From contig JADKAA010000029.1 of the NCBI GenBank assembly GCA_016715465.1, positions 1,116,001 through 1,180,000 of the forward strand: a stretch of 64,000 nucleotides of DNA, written 5' to 3'. Positions 44,503 through 53,360 of this stretch are shown here, one piece after another. Positions within the stretch are counted from its first letter, which is position 1; every line of letters begins with the position of its first letter. Both the position numbers and the translations under genes were made by a program. Under the pieces are notes generated by a model that was not told the origin of the DNA, ran no database searches, and was given only the letters and a program-made list of their open reading frames with translations. Source of the stretch: Saprospiraceae bacterium. Lineage in GTDB: Bacteria > Bacteroidota > Bacteroidia > Chitinophagales > Saprospiraceae.

Positions 44503-45534
44503 TTAAAAAGAAATAGGGGGACCTACCACCTGCATTTCATGCTCTGCAAACGGGTCGTATCCTTCCGGCTTCGGACTGTCGTCTCCGATCTTTCTGAAAA
44601 ATTCTTCCATTTTACCGGCAGGTTGAAAGAAAAACAGGAGTTGGCCCTCATCGCTCATTTGAGCCCAGGTATGTGGTATTGCCCTTGGTAAAAAAATCAT
44701 ATCACCAGCCATCAGGTCAAAAATCTCTTCACCACATTGAAAGCGATATTGTCCCGATGAAATGTAAAATACTTCGTCCTGAAGGTGGTGAATGTGCATG
44801 GGAGGTCCGCCTTTACTGCGTCCGTTATATTCAAATATCGAAAGTTCTCCATTGGTATCTTTGCCGGAGACTTTGAGATCGTTGGGACTTGTACCCCCAA
44901 GAATGTTCTTTTCATTATACCTGCTTTGTGCTGCCCGGATGACAAAACCATGACTGAGTTTTTCAGCAAAAACATGGACATCCCCAGCAGTAATACCCGG
45001 CCCGTGATTTATGATGCCATGTGCTTCTCCAACCTTGCGAGATTCCTCCCGGCTCATCTTACCTCCAGCTTCTGTCATCTTAAGAAAAAATTCTTCTATC
45101 TTTCCTGCGGGTTGAAGAAAGTAAAACAATTGTCCGACGTCCGATAACTGAACCCAGGTATGGGGAATGTTTCTTGGCAAAAAGATAAGATCTCCCTTTT
45201 GTAAACGTTGTTTTTCTTCACCAAGTTGGAAGACATAGTCTCCTTCAAGTACGTAAAATACTTCATCCTGATGAGGATGAGCGTGGTAACTGGGCCCTGT
45301 CTTATCCACGCCCCGATACCAAAATGCAGAGAGTTTTCCGGCAGTGTCTCTGGTAGATAATTTGAGGTCGTTGGGGTTTATCCCTTTAAATGGGGTGGGA
45401 ACACCAAAGCGACTTTGGCCCTTACGTAAAACAAATGCTTTGGAATCAGCACTGATGAATCGTTTCAGGTGATCCGTCGCTGCAAATGCCGGGAAGGCAA
45501 GGATGGAAGTCAAAATGAAATCTCTGCGCTGCAT
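44503..45534 (-). CDS. Exported bicupin with tandemly duplicated cupin domains
   Basis: 343 residues. The N-terminus MQRRDFILTSILAFPAFA has an Arg-Arg before a hydrophobic stretch, as in a Tat-type signal. Two related cupin halves follow: PSYHAHPHQDEVFYVLEGDY and LIFLPRNIPHTWVQLSD; then PPMHIHHLQDEVFYISSGQY and MIFLPRAIPHTWAQMSD. Each has the H-x-H-x4-E and final His metal ligands. Each half also repeats NPNDLKLSTRD / SPNDLKVSGKD and FFLQPAGK / FFFQPAGK, so the gene arose by internal duplication. Substrate unknown; quercetinase- or mannose-isomerase-like activities are possible. ATG 45534 is preferred over 45573. Confidence 0.8.
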   Translation of the reverse strand: MQRRDFILTSILAFPAFAATDHLKRFISADSKAFVLRKGQSRFGVPTPFKGINPNDLKLSTRDTAGKLSAFWYRGVDKTGPSYHAHPHQDEVFYVLEGDYVFQLGEEKQRLQKGDLIFLPRNIPHTWVQLSDVGQLFYFLQPAGKIEEFFLKMTEAGGKMSREESRKVGEAHGIINHGPGITAGDVHVFAEKLSHGFVIRAAQSRYNEKNILGGTSPNDLKVSGKDTNGELSIFEYNGRSKGGPPMHIHHLQDEVFYISSGQYRFQCGEEIFDLMAGDMIFLPRAIPHTWAQMSDEGQLLFFFQPAGKMEEFFRKIGDDSPKPEGYDPFAEHEMQVVGPPISF

Positions 45535-45701
45535 TGTGGCTCTGTGTGAATTAACTCCACAAATAAACACCACCTTTATATTTTTAAGATTTGTGGCTTT
45601 CTATTTTGCAGTTTCTAATTTGTAGTTGGAAGAAATAAACCTACCTCAAATAAAAATTCTTCCAAATGTTGGGTTGTATTCCAAAATTAGCCAATTCATC
45701 A

Positions 45702-46058
45702 CTATTCTGTTTTCCAAAACGATATCTCCGGCGGACCCGCCAGAAAAGTACTGCTGTCGGTAATAAATTGAAATAGGTGCGGGGATTTCATGTGGGCGCC
45801 CTTAAAATATGCCCCATCCGACCATTTTTCATACAAAAGGATATTGGACTTATCCAAAGGATTCCTATGAAGCACTATACCCTTGAGGTAGGGTTCTTTG
45901 CTGACTTTTTTCAGCAACTCATTAATGGCATTAATGGCCATCTCCTCCTTGCCGGATTGTGCTATATATTTTACAAGGACTATGATGCTTTCATTGTCAG
46001 CCGGATTTGCCGGAAGGACTGATTTGTTTCCATAGGCTGTAAATGAGAACATTAGCAA
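45702..46058 (-). CDS. Antibiotic biosynthesis monooxygenase (ABM) domain protein
   Basis: 118 residues with one ABM-type ferredoxin-like domain: IIVLVKYIAQSGKEEMAINAINELLKKVS, GIVLHRNPLDKSNILLYEKWSDGAYFKGAHMKSPHLFQFI (residues about 30-105), the usual quinol-monooxygenase/YgiN plan, in which the H...W pair binds substrate. The N-terminus looks like the end of a signal peptide (GILLLLMFSFTAYG with only a TTG start at 46058, directly behind in-frame stops), so the true start may lie upstream across a one-base indel. Same strand as the DinB and cupin genes. Confidence 0.68.
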   Translation of the reverse strand: MLMFSFTAYGNKSVLPANPADNESIIVLVKYIAQSGKEEMAINAINELLKKVSKEPYLKGIVLHRNPLDKSNILLYEKWSDGAYFKGAHMKSPHLFQFITDSSTFLAGPPEISFWKTE

Positions 46059-46187
46059 TAATAATATCCCTTACAATTTTAGTCCTTATTTCATAAATGG
46101 GTATTTCAATTAAATTAGGAATGTTTTCTATGAAACACAAATAGCTAATCCTACATAATGAATATTTGGATGTTTGCTTTGCAGTAA

Positions 46188-46673
46188 CTATACCCAGCCT
46201 TTGATGGCCATAAAATTCGCAATTTGCCGGCGATGCCTCAATACATGTACAATGGCGTGTTCCATGAGTTGCTCCACATCGTATTGTTGGCCCCAGGGGA
46301 CGGTCATCTTTTTGGCATTGTCCATTTCCTCCAGTTCAATGTCCGGATGAGACATAAAAAATCGTACCGCGTAATCAAACATGGCCCTGAGTTGTTGAAC
46401 ATACAGCCCGACATCGGGCAATAATACTTTTGGAGGTCTTGGTGTCATTTTTCCCAGGTGGTTTTCCATGTACACAATATATCCAAAACCGGACGATACC
46501 ACATGAGAAAGTATGGTTTGGACAGATTTGCAATCGCTGTCTTTTGTCTGATTGTCAACGACCTCCGCCATGAGGATATCGTCCAGTGGTTCGATGATGA
46601 GGATAAGGTCTTCGATGGCCCTTTTGTATTCGTCAAGTAAGGCCCTTTTGTCTCCTGCAAGGTTGTGGTACAT
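46188..46673 (-). CDS. DinB-family protein
   Basis: 161 residues of the DinB/YfiT four-helix fold. The metal-binding His are in TILSHVVSSGFGYI and MEHAIVHVLRHRRQIANF. Members use a metal and often act as thiol-dependent S-transferases, but the natural reaction is not known here. It lies 15 bases behind the stop of the cupin gene, so the two form one transcript. Confidence 0.75.
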   Translation of the reverse strand: MYHNLAGDKRALLDEYKRAIEDLILIIEPLDDILMAEVVDNQTKDSDCKSVQTILSHVVSSGFGYIVYMENHLGKMTPRPPKVLLPDVGLYVQQLRAMFDYAVRFFMSHPDIELEEMDNAKKMTVPWGQQYDVEQLMEHAIVHVLRHRRQIANFMAIKGWV

Positions 46674-46688
46674 GGTGTACGATTTAGG

Positions 46689-47048
46689 TTAAATAAAATC
46701 CAAACGATCTTTAGTAAGGACACCACCCGCATCTCCGGTGTTGAGGGTATTGACCGGTTCAAAAAGCATGACCCATACTTCTTCATCGGCAACCGGACAA
46801 TGTTCAACTCCGCGGGGTACTATGATAAATTCTCCTTCTGACAGGTCAACTGCCTTTTCTCTGAACTCCATACGAAACCGGCCTTTGACCACATAAAACA
46901 ACTCGTCTTCATGGTCGTGTTTGTGCCAGACAAACTGACCTGAAAATTTAGCCAATTTTACGTGCTGACCATTCAACTCGCCTACGATTCTTGGGTGCCA
47001 GTGATCTGAAAACAATGAGAACTTTTCTGACAGATTAACTATATCCAT
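46689..47048 (-). CDS. Cupin-domain protein, short
   Basis: 119 residues, one cupin barrel: FVWHKHDHEDELFYVVKGRF (H-x-H-x4-E type) and FIIVPRGVEHCPVA (third His). The pattern MEFREKAVDLSEGEF is typical of the small stand-alone metal-dependent cupins with mannose-6-phosphate isomerase-like annotation. Followed after 15 bases by the DinB gene. Ligand unknown. Confidence 0.83.
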   Translation of the reverse strand: MDIVNLSEKFSLFSDHWHPRIVGELNGQHVKLAKFSGQFVWHKHDHEDELFYVVKGRFRMEFREKAVDLSEGEFIIVPRGVEHCPVADEEVWVMLFEPVNTLNTGDAGGVLTKDRLDFI

Positions 47049-47156
47049 ACACTTTGTTTTAATGAAATAATCCAGGGCTAAGTTAACATCCCTAAGTGAA
47101 TTAGATACATCCTCTCCAAAATATTCATTACAATTGGAAGTGACTTTGCCTCTTAG

Positions 47157-47573
47157 TTACCGAACATAGCCTTCAAAAGCGGTATTGTCCTGACAATGCC
47201 GGTATCCAAATTTGAAATGCACACGATCAGGTCCCTGGCTAAACTGTCCCCTTACTTCGCCCAATGCATTTTTTAGTTCAATACCTGCAATGGTGGCTTC
47301 ATAGATCACACATGCATTCGAAAAGTAAAGTACCGTATCCAAAAAAGTGGTGTCCGATTTTAAATGAACCACCACCTCTCCACTATTATGTTGACTGATG
47401 GTAGCCGTCGCATCATACCACGCCATATCCGGAGGTTGGGCGTTGCAAATGGCAATGGTGCCCTTGAATGTCTGACTCGTCATGGCGCCATAACTTTCCT
47501 GGCAGTAGTCGGGATCTCCCTTGCATGAAATAAGCAATCCTGCCAAAGCTAAACATAATACAGGTCTAAACAT
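47157..47573 (-). CDS. Small lipoprotein, unknown function
   Basis: 138 residues with a lipobox (PVLCLALAGLLISCKGD), then a beta-rich domain with five Cys (DYCQE, IAICNAQ, NACVIYEA, RHCQD). No family recognised. It is the gene behind the FG-GAP protein gene on the same strand, with 100 bases between. Confidence 0.55.
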   Translation of the reverse strand: MFRPVLCLALAGLLISCKGDPDYCQESYGAMTSQTFKGTIAICNAQPPDMAWYDATATISQHNSGEVVVHLKSDTTFLDTVLYFSNACVIYEATIAGIELKNALGEVRGQFSQGPDRVHFKFGYRHCQDNTAFEGYVR

Positions 47574-47674
47574 CCCAATGCCTTTTAAGGAAGAACGAAA
47601 AATGGGTATATATATTTTTACAATGGTCAGAAGCTACAAAGCCGACAATCACAAATTCAGGTCTTCTTTGGAGC

Positions 47675-50013
47675 CTAATCCTTTATCACTTTTAGAACAC
47701 CCACCTGGTGTACCAGGATAAAATATATGCCACCGGGCAACCCATTGAGGCTAATCTCAGCGTCTTTACTTTCCAACAACTTATTTCCAGATGCATCGAT
47801 CACCGTTGCTCCGCTAAAAGATTCACATACAATGGTAATCCTGTCTTTGGCCGGATTGGGAAAAGCAGTCAACTCCCTTTCAGTAAGATCAAATGAGGAT
47901 GTAAGTCTGCTCACAAGGATGCCTGCTACATCCATGAGATAGCCATTATTTTCTCCGCCTGTTGCCATCAGGTGAGAAGCTCCATCAATGGCCAACGGTC
48001 TAAAAATATTGTAGGTATAATAAGGTGTGGCACCGGCCACAAAATCAAAATTACCATTGCCCTGGTATTTGTAAAGATCAAGATATCCTCCAGTAATTAC
48101 GGTGGGTTTAGATAAGCCATTTTCAAAGGACAGCTCAAGACAAGTGCCCGTATAATTATTGGTAATTAGCTTGCTGTTGGTAAAGGTAAAATTGTCATTA
48201 TACAACACCACCAGCTGGGATTGGAAATTTTCTGACCCATTCGCCAACAGGTCGTAATCGCCATCAAAATCGAAATCAAAAACTTCAACATCATGGATAA
48301 GGTCAAAAGCTGCCAGATTTTTCCTGGTTTTAAAACCACCTGCCTTGTCATTTTCTGAATAATAAATAATGTCTCCATTGCCTCGCCAGGAAAGGACATC
48401 ATCAAACCCGTCTTTGTTGAAGTCAATTACCATAGTCTCCCTGCCTGTCGCATAAAATGGATTGTTGGCAAAGGAACCATTGCCATTGTTTTTCAGGTAA
48501 ATACCGGCGCTGATATTTCTGGTAAGTACGAGGTCTATGTCGCCATCCTTGTCAAAATCACCATATGCTATGTCTTCAATGTCTCGCTGATTGCTGAGGA
48601 TGGTGTTCACTTTGGTAAAACTGTTATTTTGATTTTCCAACCAGATGAGAGAGGGCTTAGTGCCCAATGCCACATCGGGATTGAGGGCCGCAATGATGTC
48701 ATTGTCTCCGTCTTTGTCCACGTCATAAATCACCACTTCATATACATCCGTTTTTGCCTCAGTTCGGTAAATAGTAACCATTTCACCAAAATTCTTATTT
48801 TTCACATAATTGACACCGATCCATTCATCGTAATAAGACAACACATCCTGCTGCCCATCTCCATCCAGGTCGCCAATTTGAAAATCTCTGGCCATTTCAC
48901 CCACAATATGTACAGGTAAATTTGCTTCATTGTGCGCATTGGCAAAAATGCCGAGCATGGTCCACTTGTCTTTCATCAGAATGTCATCGTACCGTCTTTA
49001 TTAAAATCAGCCGTAATGTAAAAAGCATGTTGAAACCCCGCATGATTCAGTAATTTGGACGTCTCATATCCATTCGCATTTTTTCGCTTGAAATAGATGC
49101 CCTCTCCTGATATTTTGCCGTGTACAATGTCAAGATCGCCATCACCATCGACGTCTACCAGGTCGTGTTTCGTTTCGCTGTTGTTGGCACAAAGTATGGT
49201 CGTAAGTGGGTCAAATAGTTCGGACTTTGACTTATTGCTCAACATTGCTTTTAAACAATAATTAAAGGAGGTATAATAATCAAGGATGCCGTCGCCATTG
49301 AGGTCCTTTGCACTCACATAACCCGAAAGATCGTAATTGGTCAACTTATTGCCTGTACCAAAAGTGCCTGCATTGTTTATAAAGGTGTAAACGTCTTTGG
49401 ATGATCTGGCTACCAAATCCACAAATCCGTCACCATTTAGATCCTGATGATGCAGATAATCAAACACAGCATTCGGAGTCAAAATTACACCCGCTTTAAA
49501 TCCTTTGCCAGCGTCATTGATATAATAGGTGGTTTTTGTCCCACTTACAATGAGGTCTTCATAACCATCCTTGTTGATGTCGAAAGCATCATAAATGACA
49601 TCTGAACCAGGGTTTGGCGCAATGGTTAGTTTTTTAGTAAACGATTTAAAATCATCATTCATATACAGATTCACCCCATTGTCTCCACATGCGGGACAAT
49701 TGACATGTACCAGGTCTTTATCGCCATCCTTATCGAAATCAACAAAACCAGCCTGATTGGAAAAGGTCTCCGACCTGCCCGGGTCGCCATCAACATCTAT
49801 GTATTGAAATTTGAAATTTCCCTTGTTGAGAAATATTTCCACATCCCAATACATACCCGTTGCTATGATGTCGGGAAGTCCATCAGCATTGAGATCATCT
49901 AAACGGTATGTGTTCGCGCCCGGATCAATGTTGATTCTATTGATCTGGATATTCTGAGACATTAAAAAAAATGGGAGGATGGCAAAAAGTAAGGAGGTTG
50001 TTTTGTTTTTCAT
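47675..50013 (-). CDS. Secreted FG-GAP/VCBS repeat protein with T9SS domain, frameshifted as read
   Basis: A secreted repeat protein of about 779 residues when restored. Signal peptide TTSLLFAILPFFLMSQN, then at least ten FG-GAP/VCBS calcium-binding-type repeats (RLDDLNADGLPDIIATGM, GFVDFDKDGDKDLVHVN, DINKDGYEDLIVSG, LVDVDGDGDLDIVHG; later GDLDGDGQQDVLSYYD, GDFDKDGDIDLVLTRN, DFNKDGFDDVLSW), probably a beta-propeller, and a T9SS domain (LTAFPNPAKDRITIVC, GGIYFILVHQ). The frame breaks at 48987: ADFNKDGTMTF stops at 48976, but one extra base gives GTDDILMKDKWTMLG, which continues into the downstream frame. Start ATG 50013, directly before the signal peptide. Confidence 0.8.
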
Positions 50014-50280
50014 ATGTTTATTTTCAATGGGCAAAAGTACAAAATCAATCTTCAAAATTGCGGATAAAGTCATTGAGTTACACAGGCTATTAAAGATTTA
50101 AGAATGGTCATTTTTGTCCCCATCCCAAAATAATATTTTACTCATAAAAGTTAAAATTTAAATTCGCCAAATAAGATTTTGAAAAATAAATATTTTGTGG
50201 TGTAAGACGAATAAGTCATGCACAAGGTTTGAAAAAAGAATAAAAAATTTACTAATGGCGATATAAAATATAATCAATTT

Positions 50281-50300
50281 ATTTCGATATTTGTCGAAAT
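50281..50300 (+). promoter_or_regulatory. Palindromic operator candidate for ArsR-type repressor
   Basis: ATTTCGA (50281-50287) and TCGAAAT (50294-50300) form a perfect inverted repeat around TATTTG. The box GATATTTG inside resembles the -7 element, and the palindrome lies 15 bases before the start codon of the ArsR gene, so autorepression as in other ArsR/SdpR operons is likely. Confidence 0.65.
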
Positions 50301-50315
50301 ATAGAAACAAAGCCA

Positions 50316-50627
50316 TTGAATGCCCTTTTTAAAGCTTTAAACGATGAGGTGCGCCGCGACATCCTCACCCTGCTGAAATCGAGTGACCTCAGTGCAGGAG
50401 AAATAGCAGACCATTTCGCCATTGGAAGGCCCACTATTTCCCATCACCTGGATCTGCTTCGACAGGCTGAGCTGGTCACCAGCGAAAAAAAAGGCCAATA
50501 CATATACTATAGCATCAATACCTCTGTCCTGGATGAAGTGCTAAAATGGATATATACACTGGGAGAGGAAAAAGATCATAAATACATTCGTCCAAAAGGC
50601 TTACACATCAAAACCACTAAAAAATGA
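50316..50627 (+). CDS. ArsR/SdpR-family transcriptional repressor
   Basis: 103 residues of winged helix-turn-helix: LFKALNDEVRRDILTLLKSSDLSAGEIADHF, then IGRPTISHHLDLLRQAELVTSEKKGQYIYYSIN (residues 4-70). There are no metal-binding Cys, so it is not a classical arsenic or cadmium sensor. The start is TTG at 50316; no ATG is available. It overlaps the SdpI gene by ATGA, the arrangement of sdpR-sdpI in Bacillus, where SdpI holds SdpR at the membrane. A perfect palindrome precedes it. Confidence 0.87.
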   Translation: MNALFKALNDEVRRDILTLLKSSDLSAGEIADHFAIGRPTISHHLDLLRQAELVTSEKKGQYIYYSINTSVLDEVLKWIYTLGEEKDHKYIRPKGLHIKTTKK

Positions 50628-51289
50628 AATCCATCTTAAACTTAAATTTCCTTCTGGCATTTGCCATCACCCTCATTCCGTTTTTATACCTTGCCCTCAT
50701 CTGGACTTCCATACCAGACCAGGTAGCCTTACATTTCGGCAGCGACATGCAGCCGGACAGATTTGGCCATAAAAAAGAGCTTCTGGTACCCCTTTGTATC
50801 CTGGGCTCTGTATCCCTGATAACCTATTTAATTTTACAGTGGCTGCCCTCCATTGATCCCAAACAACAACTGAAACAGTCCGGTGCATTGCTCACCAAGT
50901 TGGGCATTAGCCTGGTGGTATTTTTTTCCATTCTCAATATTTACATCCTTTATTCTTCTTTTAATCCAACTGAAGGAAGGCTCATATTTGTCTTGCTCGG
51001 CGGACTCTTTGCGGTACTCGGCAATCTTTTTCACAGTGTGAAACCAAATTATTTTGTAGGATTCCGATTGCCCTGGACACTGGAGGATGAAGACAACTGG
51101 CGGCATACACACCAGCTGGCCTCCAAAATATGGGTGATGGGTGGACTTGCACTCGCTATGATTTCCATTCTGATACCGCTGCAAATGCTGGTACCCTTCT
51201 TTCTCATTACCATCATGGTTATTACTTTAATACCCGCAGTATATTCTTTTATTTACTTCAAAAAAAATAAACGAAGTACAAATTCCTGA
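50624..51289 (+). CDS. sdpI: SdpI/DUF1648-family membrane protein (immunity protein-like)
   Basis: 221 residues, six or so membrane helices. The N-terminal DUF1648 motif is LIWTSIPDQVALHFGSDMQPDRFGHKKE (residues 25-52), and the SdpI signature lies at FHSVKPNYFVGFRLPWTLEDEDNWRHTHQLASKIWVMGG (residues 136-174). In Bacillus SdpI gives immunity to a secreted killing peptide and acts as a signal for the ArsR-type SdpR. No killing-peptide genes (sdpABC) are next to it here. Overlaps the repressor gene by 4 bases. Confidence 0.88.
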   Translation: MKSILNLNFLLAFAITLIPFLYLALIWTSIPDQVALHFGSDMQPDRFGHKKELLVPLCILGSVSLITYLILQWLPSIDPKQQLKQSGALLTKLGISLVVFFSILNIYILYSSFNPTEGRLIFVLLGGLFAVLGNLFHSVKPNYFVGFRLPWTLEDEDNWRHTHQLASKIWVMGGLALAMISILIPLQMLVPFFLITIMVITLIPAVYSFIYFKKNKRSTNS

Positions 51290-51438
51290 CTTGAAATTAT
51301 TGCATTCATTGACCTTCATCTATGATTAAAGGGTGTAAAACTCAGGCAACTTTACTGGAGATAAAAAATTTAGGGGAGAATAAAACCTTATACCTTTGAG
51401 TATTCCAATCAAAAGGGCACATCAAGGTATGTAACAAG

Positions 51439-51941
51439 CTATCGGTATTTGTATGGTTCACCTTCGTACGCGAGATTTCGCACGTTTTCAATGACCCTTT
51501 TCATATACATCTTCCAAAAAGTTCTGGCAAAAAGCCAGTTTAATGGATAAAGAAGTGCCATGTTTGAGTACAACGCATAGGTATAAGTAACCCATATTTT
51601 ATCCGGAGCAAGTTCAGTCGTTGTCCATTCGCCCACAAATTTTGTAAGCCCAACATCCACGATTTAAAATCACTCACCTCGATCTTCCAATACTGATTTT
51701 CCATTCTTTCAAGTACTTTGTCTGTTGAGGCCTCTCCTCCACCAAAGGTAGGCGATTTTGCCACAAATACTTTTTTGCCATATCCTGGTCTTCCCCAATT
51801 TTCATCTTCGGTACAATGCGTTACTTTGGGCATGATGCCATATCCGGTATGTACTTTGGACACATTACACAACATGGGTGTTTTAAAAGCCCGTTCCAAT
51901 GAGCAGTTGAAAATGGTTGTTAAGGTAACAGTTGATTTCAT
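51439..51941 (-). CDS. SRPBCC-family protein, frameshifted as read
   Basis: A ligand-binding START-like fold protein. The N-terminal part MKSTVTLTTIFNCSLERAFKTPML, HTGYGIMPKVTHCTEDENWGRPG and ENQYWKIEVSDFK is in one frame; the C-terminal part VDVGLTKFVGEWTTTELAPDKIWVTYTYAL continues in another from 51660. One base is missing near 51663-51669 (short A or T run); with it the protein is a normal 167 residues. As written the first frame runs into a nonsense tail. Ligand and role unknown. Confidence 0.7.
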
Positions 51942-52075
51942 TTACACCCGAATTTTAATTCTATTGTATGGAAGCCAAAGATCGTGGCCTTTATACTGTA
52001 ACTGGTTATTTTATTTTACATGGTTATAGGCCAGTAGAAAAAAGAAAGTTCCATCTTACTTGTCTGCTACCTGAT

Positions 52076-52615
52076 TCACCATTTTTTAATTTTTACCCTA
52101 TTAAATTGTTGCGAGCCATTGCGTGGAATTGAAAGGCTGGTCCACTGTTCATTCAGCAACATTTTTCCGAGAAAAACCATTTGTCCGACATGGTAAGCAT
52201 AGTGGGCGAGTTGGCGGTAAATGGCTTCATGCACCGAGTGGGCTTCGTTACGGATGTAGATGGTCTTTTCAAGGTCAACTTCGGTAAGGGAAGAAAGTGT
52301 GTCATAGACCACTTTACAGCCTGCCTCCCATTTTTCAAGGATTTGTACTTTTGACATTTCCGCAACTTCAAATTCAGTGTCGCGGTCGCGCCAGAGTTTT
52401 TCGCCGTCGGTATTGAGAAAATCCGTCCATCGGGACAACATGTTGCCCCACAAATGATTTACGATGATAGCTATGCTGTTGCTTTCTGTATTGTACTGCC
52501 AAACCAGTTGAGTGTCGGTGAGCCTTCCTAAAGTATTGTCGCCCAGTGATTTGTAATACCGGAATTGGTTGACGAGTCCCTGAATCTGAGTGATTGGTGT
52601 GGAAGGTTTTTGCAT
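52076..52615 (-). CDS. DinB-like DUF1572 protein
   Basis: 179 residues, four-helix DinB fold. Ser/His pattern of the DUF1572 branch: SIAIIVNHLWGNMLSRWTDFL, a repeated Glu/Asp-rich loop, and IYRQLAHYAYHVGQMVFLGKM with two His near 140. Single gene; the 123-base gap to the SRPBCC gene has nothing I can assign. Function unknown. Confidence 0.75.
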   Translation of the reverse strand: MQKPSTPITQIQGLVNQFRYYKSLGDNTLGRLTDTQLVWQYNTESNSIAIIVNHLWGNMLSRWTDFLNTDGEKLWRDRDTEFEVAEMSKVQILEKWEAGCKVVYDTLSSLTEVDLEKTIYIRNEAHSVHEAIYRQLAHYAYHVGQMVFLGKMLLNEQWTSLSIPRNGSQQFNRVKIKKW

Positions 52616-52922
52616 AAGTATTAAGGGATGAATTTACCACTAAAGTAGCAAAAAATAGGTATAAATCGGGTCCAGTGGATTAACATTTATATTGTCCAAT
52701 CTGCTTCTATTTTGCTGTTAGATGTTTTAGTGTCCATTTGCTGTGCTATAAGCAGGAGAAAGATTGAAGTAATTTCAAATTTCATAAGTACTTCAGAGGG
52801 CCTTTAAATGAAGTATATTTGGAAGCCATGAAAGACCTCGTTAAATATGAGGTATAAAATCATCATAAAATAATTTGGTTATTTAAATAAATACCTTATC
52901 TTAGTTTTAAATATTATAAATT
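52616..52922. other. Intergenic stretch between DUF1572 and small lipoprotein genes
   Basis: 307 bases, AT-rich, without a convincing frame. It holds an inverted repeat TGAAGTA (52765-52771) / TACTTCA (52789-52795) and the promoter for the plus-strand lipoprotein gene. No other feature seen. Confidence 0.6.
52874..52904 (+). promoter_or_regulatory. Bacteroidota-type promoter (TTTG-N19-TATCTTAG)
   Basis: TTTG at 52874-52877 and TATCTTAG at 52897-52904 have the exact 19-base spacing of the Bacteroidota consensus TTTG-N19-TAnnTTTG, with one mismatch. It ends 18 bases before the ATG of the small Cys-containing lipoprotein. Confidence 0.65.
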
Positions 52923-53252
52923 ATGAAATACAAAATACTTCTTTTCTTACTCGCAATGTCATTCATCCTTGTTTCAAGCTCATGTGGAGGTGATGATGGC
53001 GGTATAACTCCATGTTCAACAGCATATGCAACTGAATTACAAGATGAGGTTAACGCATTAAATGCTGCTGCTCAGGCTTATTCTACCAATCCCACAACTG
53101 CTAACTGCAATGCATATAAATCTGCGGCGCAATCATATGTTAATGCATTGGAGCCATATGGTAATTGTGCGACCTTAACAGGACAGTCCAGGACCAATTG
53201 GCAAGCTTCTCTGGATGCGGCAAAAGCAGCAGTGGCAGCCATTCAATGCTGA
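52923..53252 (+). CDS. Small lipoprotein with conserved Cys pattern
   Basis: 109 residues. Lipobox FILVSSSCGGDDGG (Cys 21), then a helical Ala-rich domain of about 75 residues: CSTAYATELQDEVNALNAAAQAY, CNAYKSAAQSYVNALEPYGNC and a final C. Four Cys at regular distance could form two disulphides tying two helical hairpins. Function unknown. It has its own promoter and stands alone, convergent with formate dehydrogenase. Confidence 0.7.
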   Translation: MKYKILLFLLAMSFILVSSSCGGDDGGITPCSTAYATELQDEVNALNAAAQAYSTNPTTANCNAYKSAAQSYVNALEPYGNCATLTGQSRTNWQASLDAAKAAVAAIQC

Positions 53253-53360
53253 TTGGCCATTAGGCAGTAAATTGAAAATTACATTGATTTATGCTCTGAT
53301 AAACATACCTTTATCAGTATGGAATTATTATATTTCAAAAAAAAGATTAATTAATCCATA

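Noticed and set aside
45702..46058. Clear signal-peptide frameshift in the monooxygenase gene
   Set aside because: The hydrophobic stretch continues upstream of the start, but I could not find a single base change that gives a clean start, so I kept the written frame.
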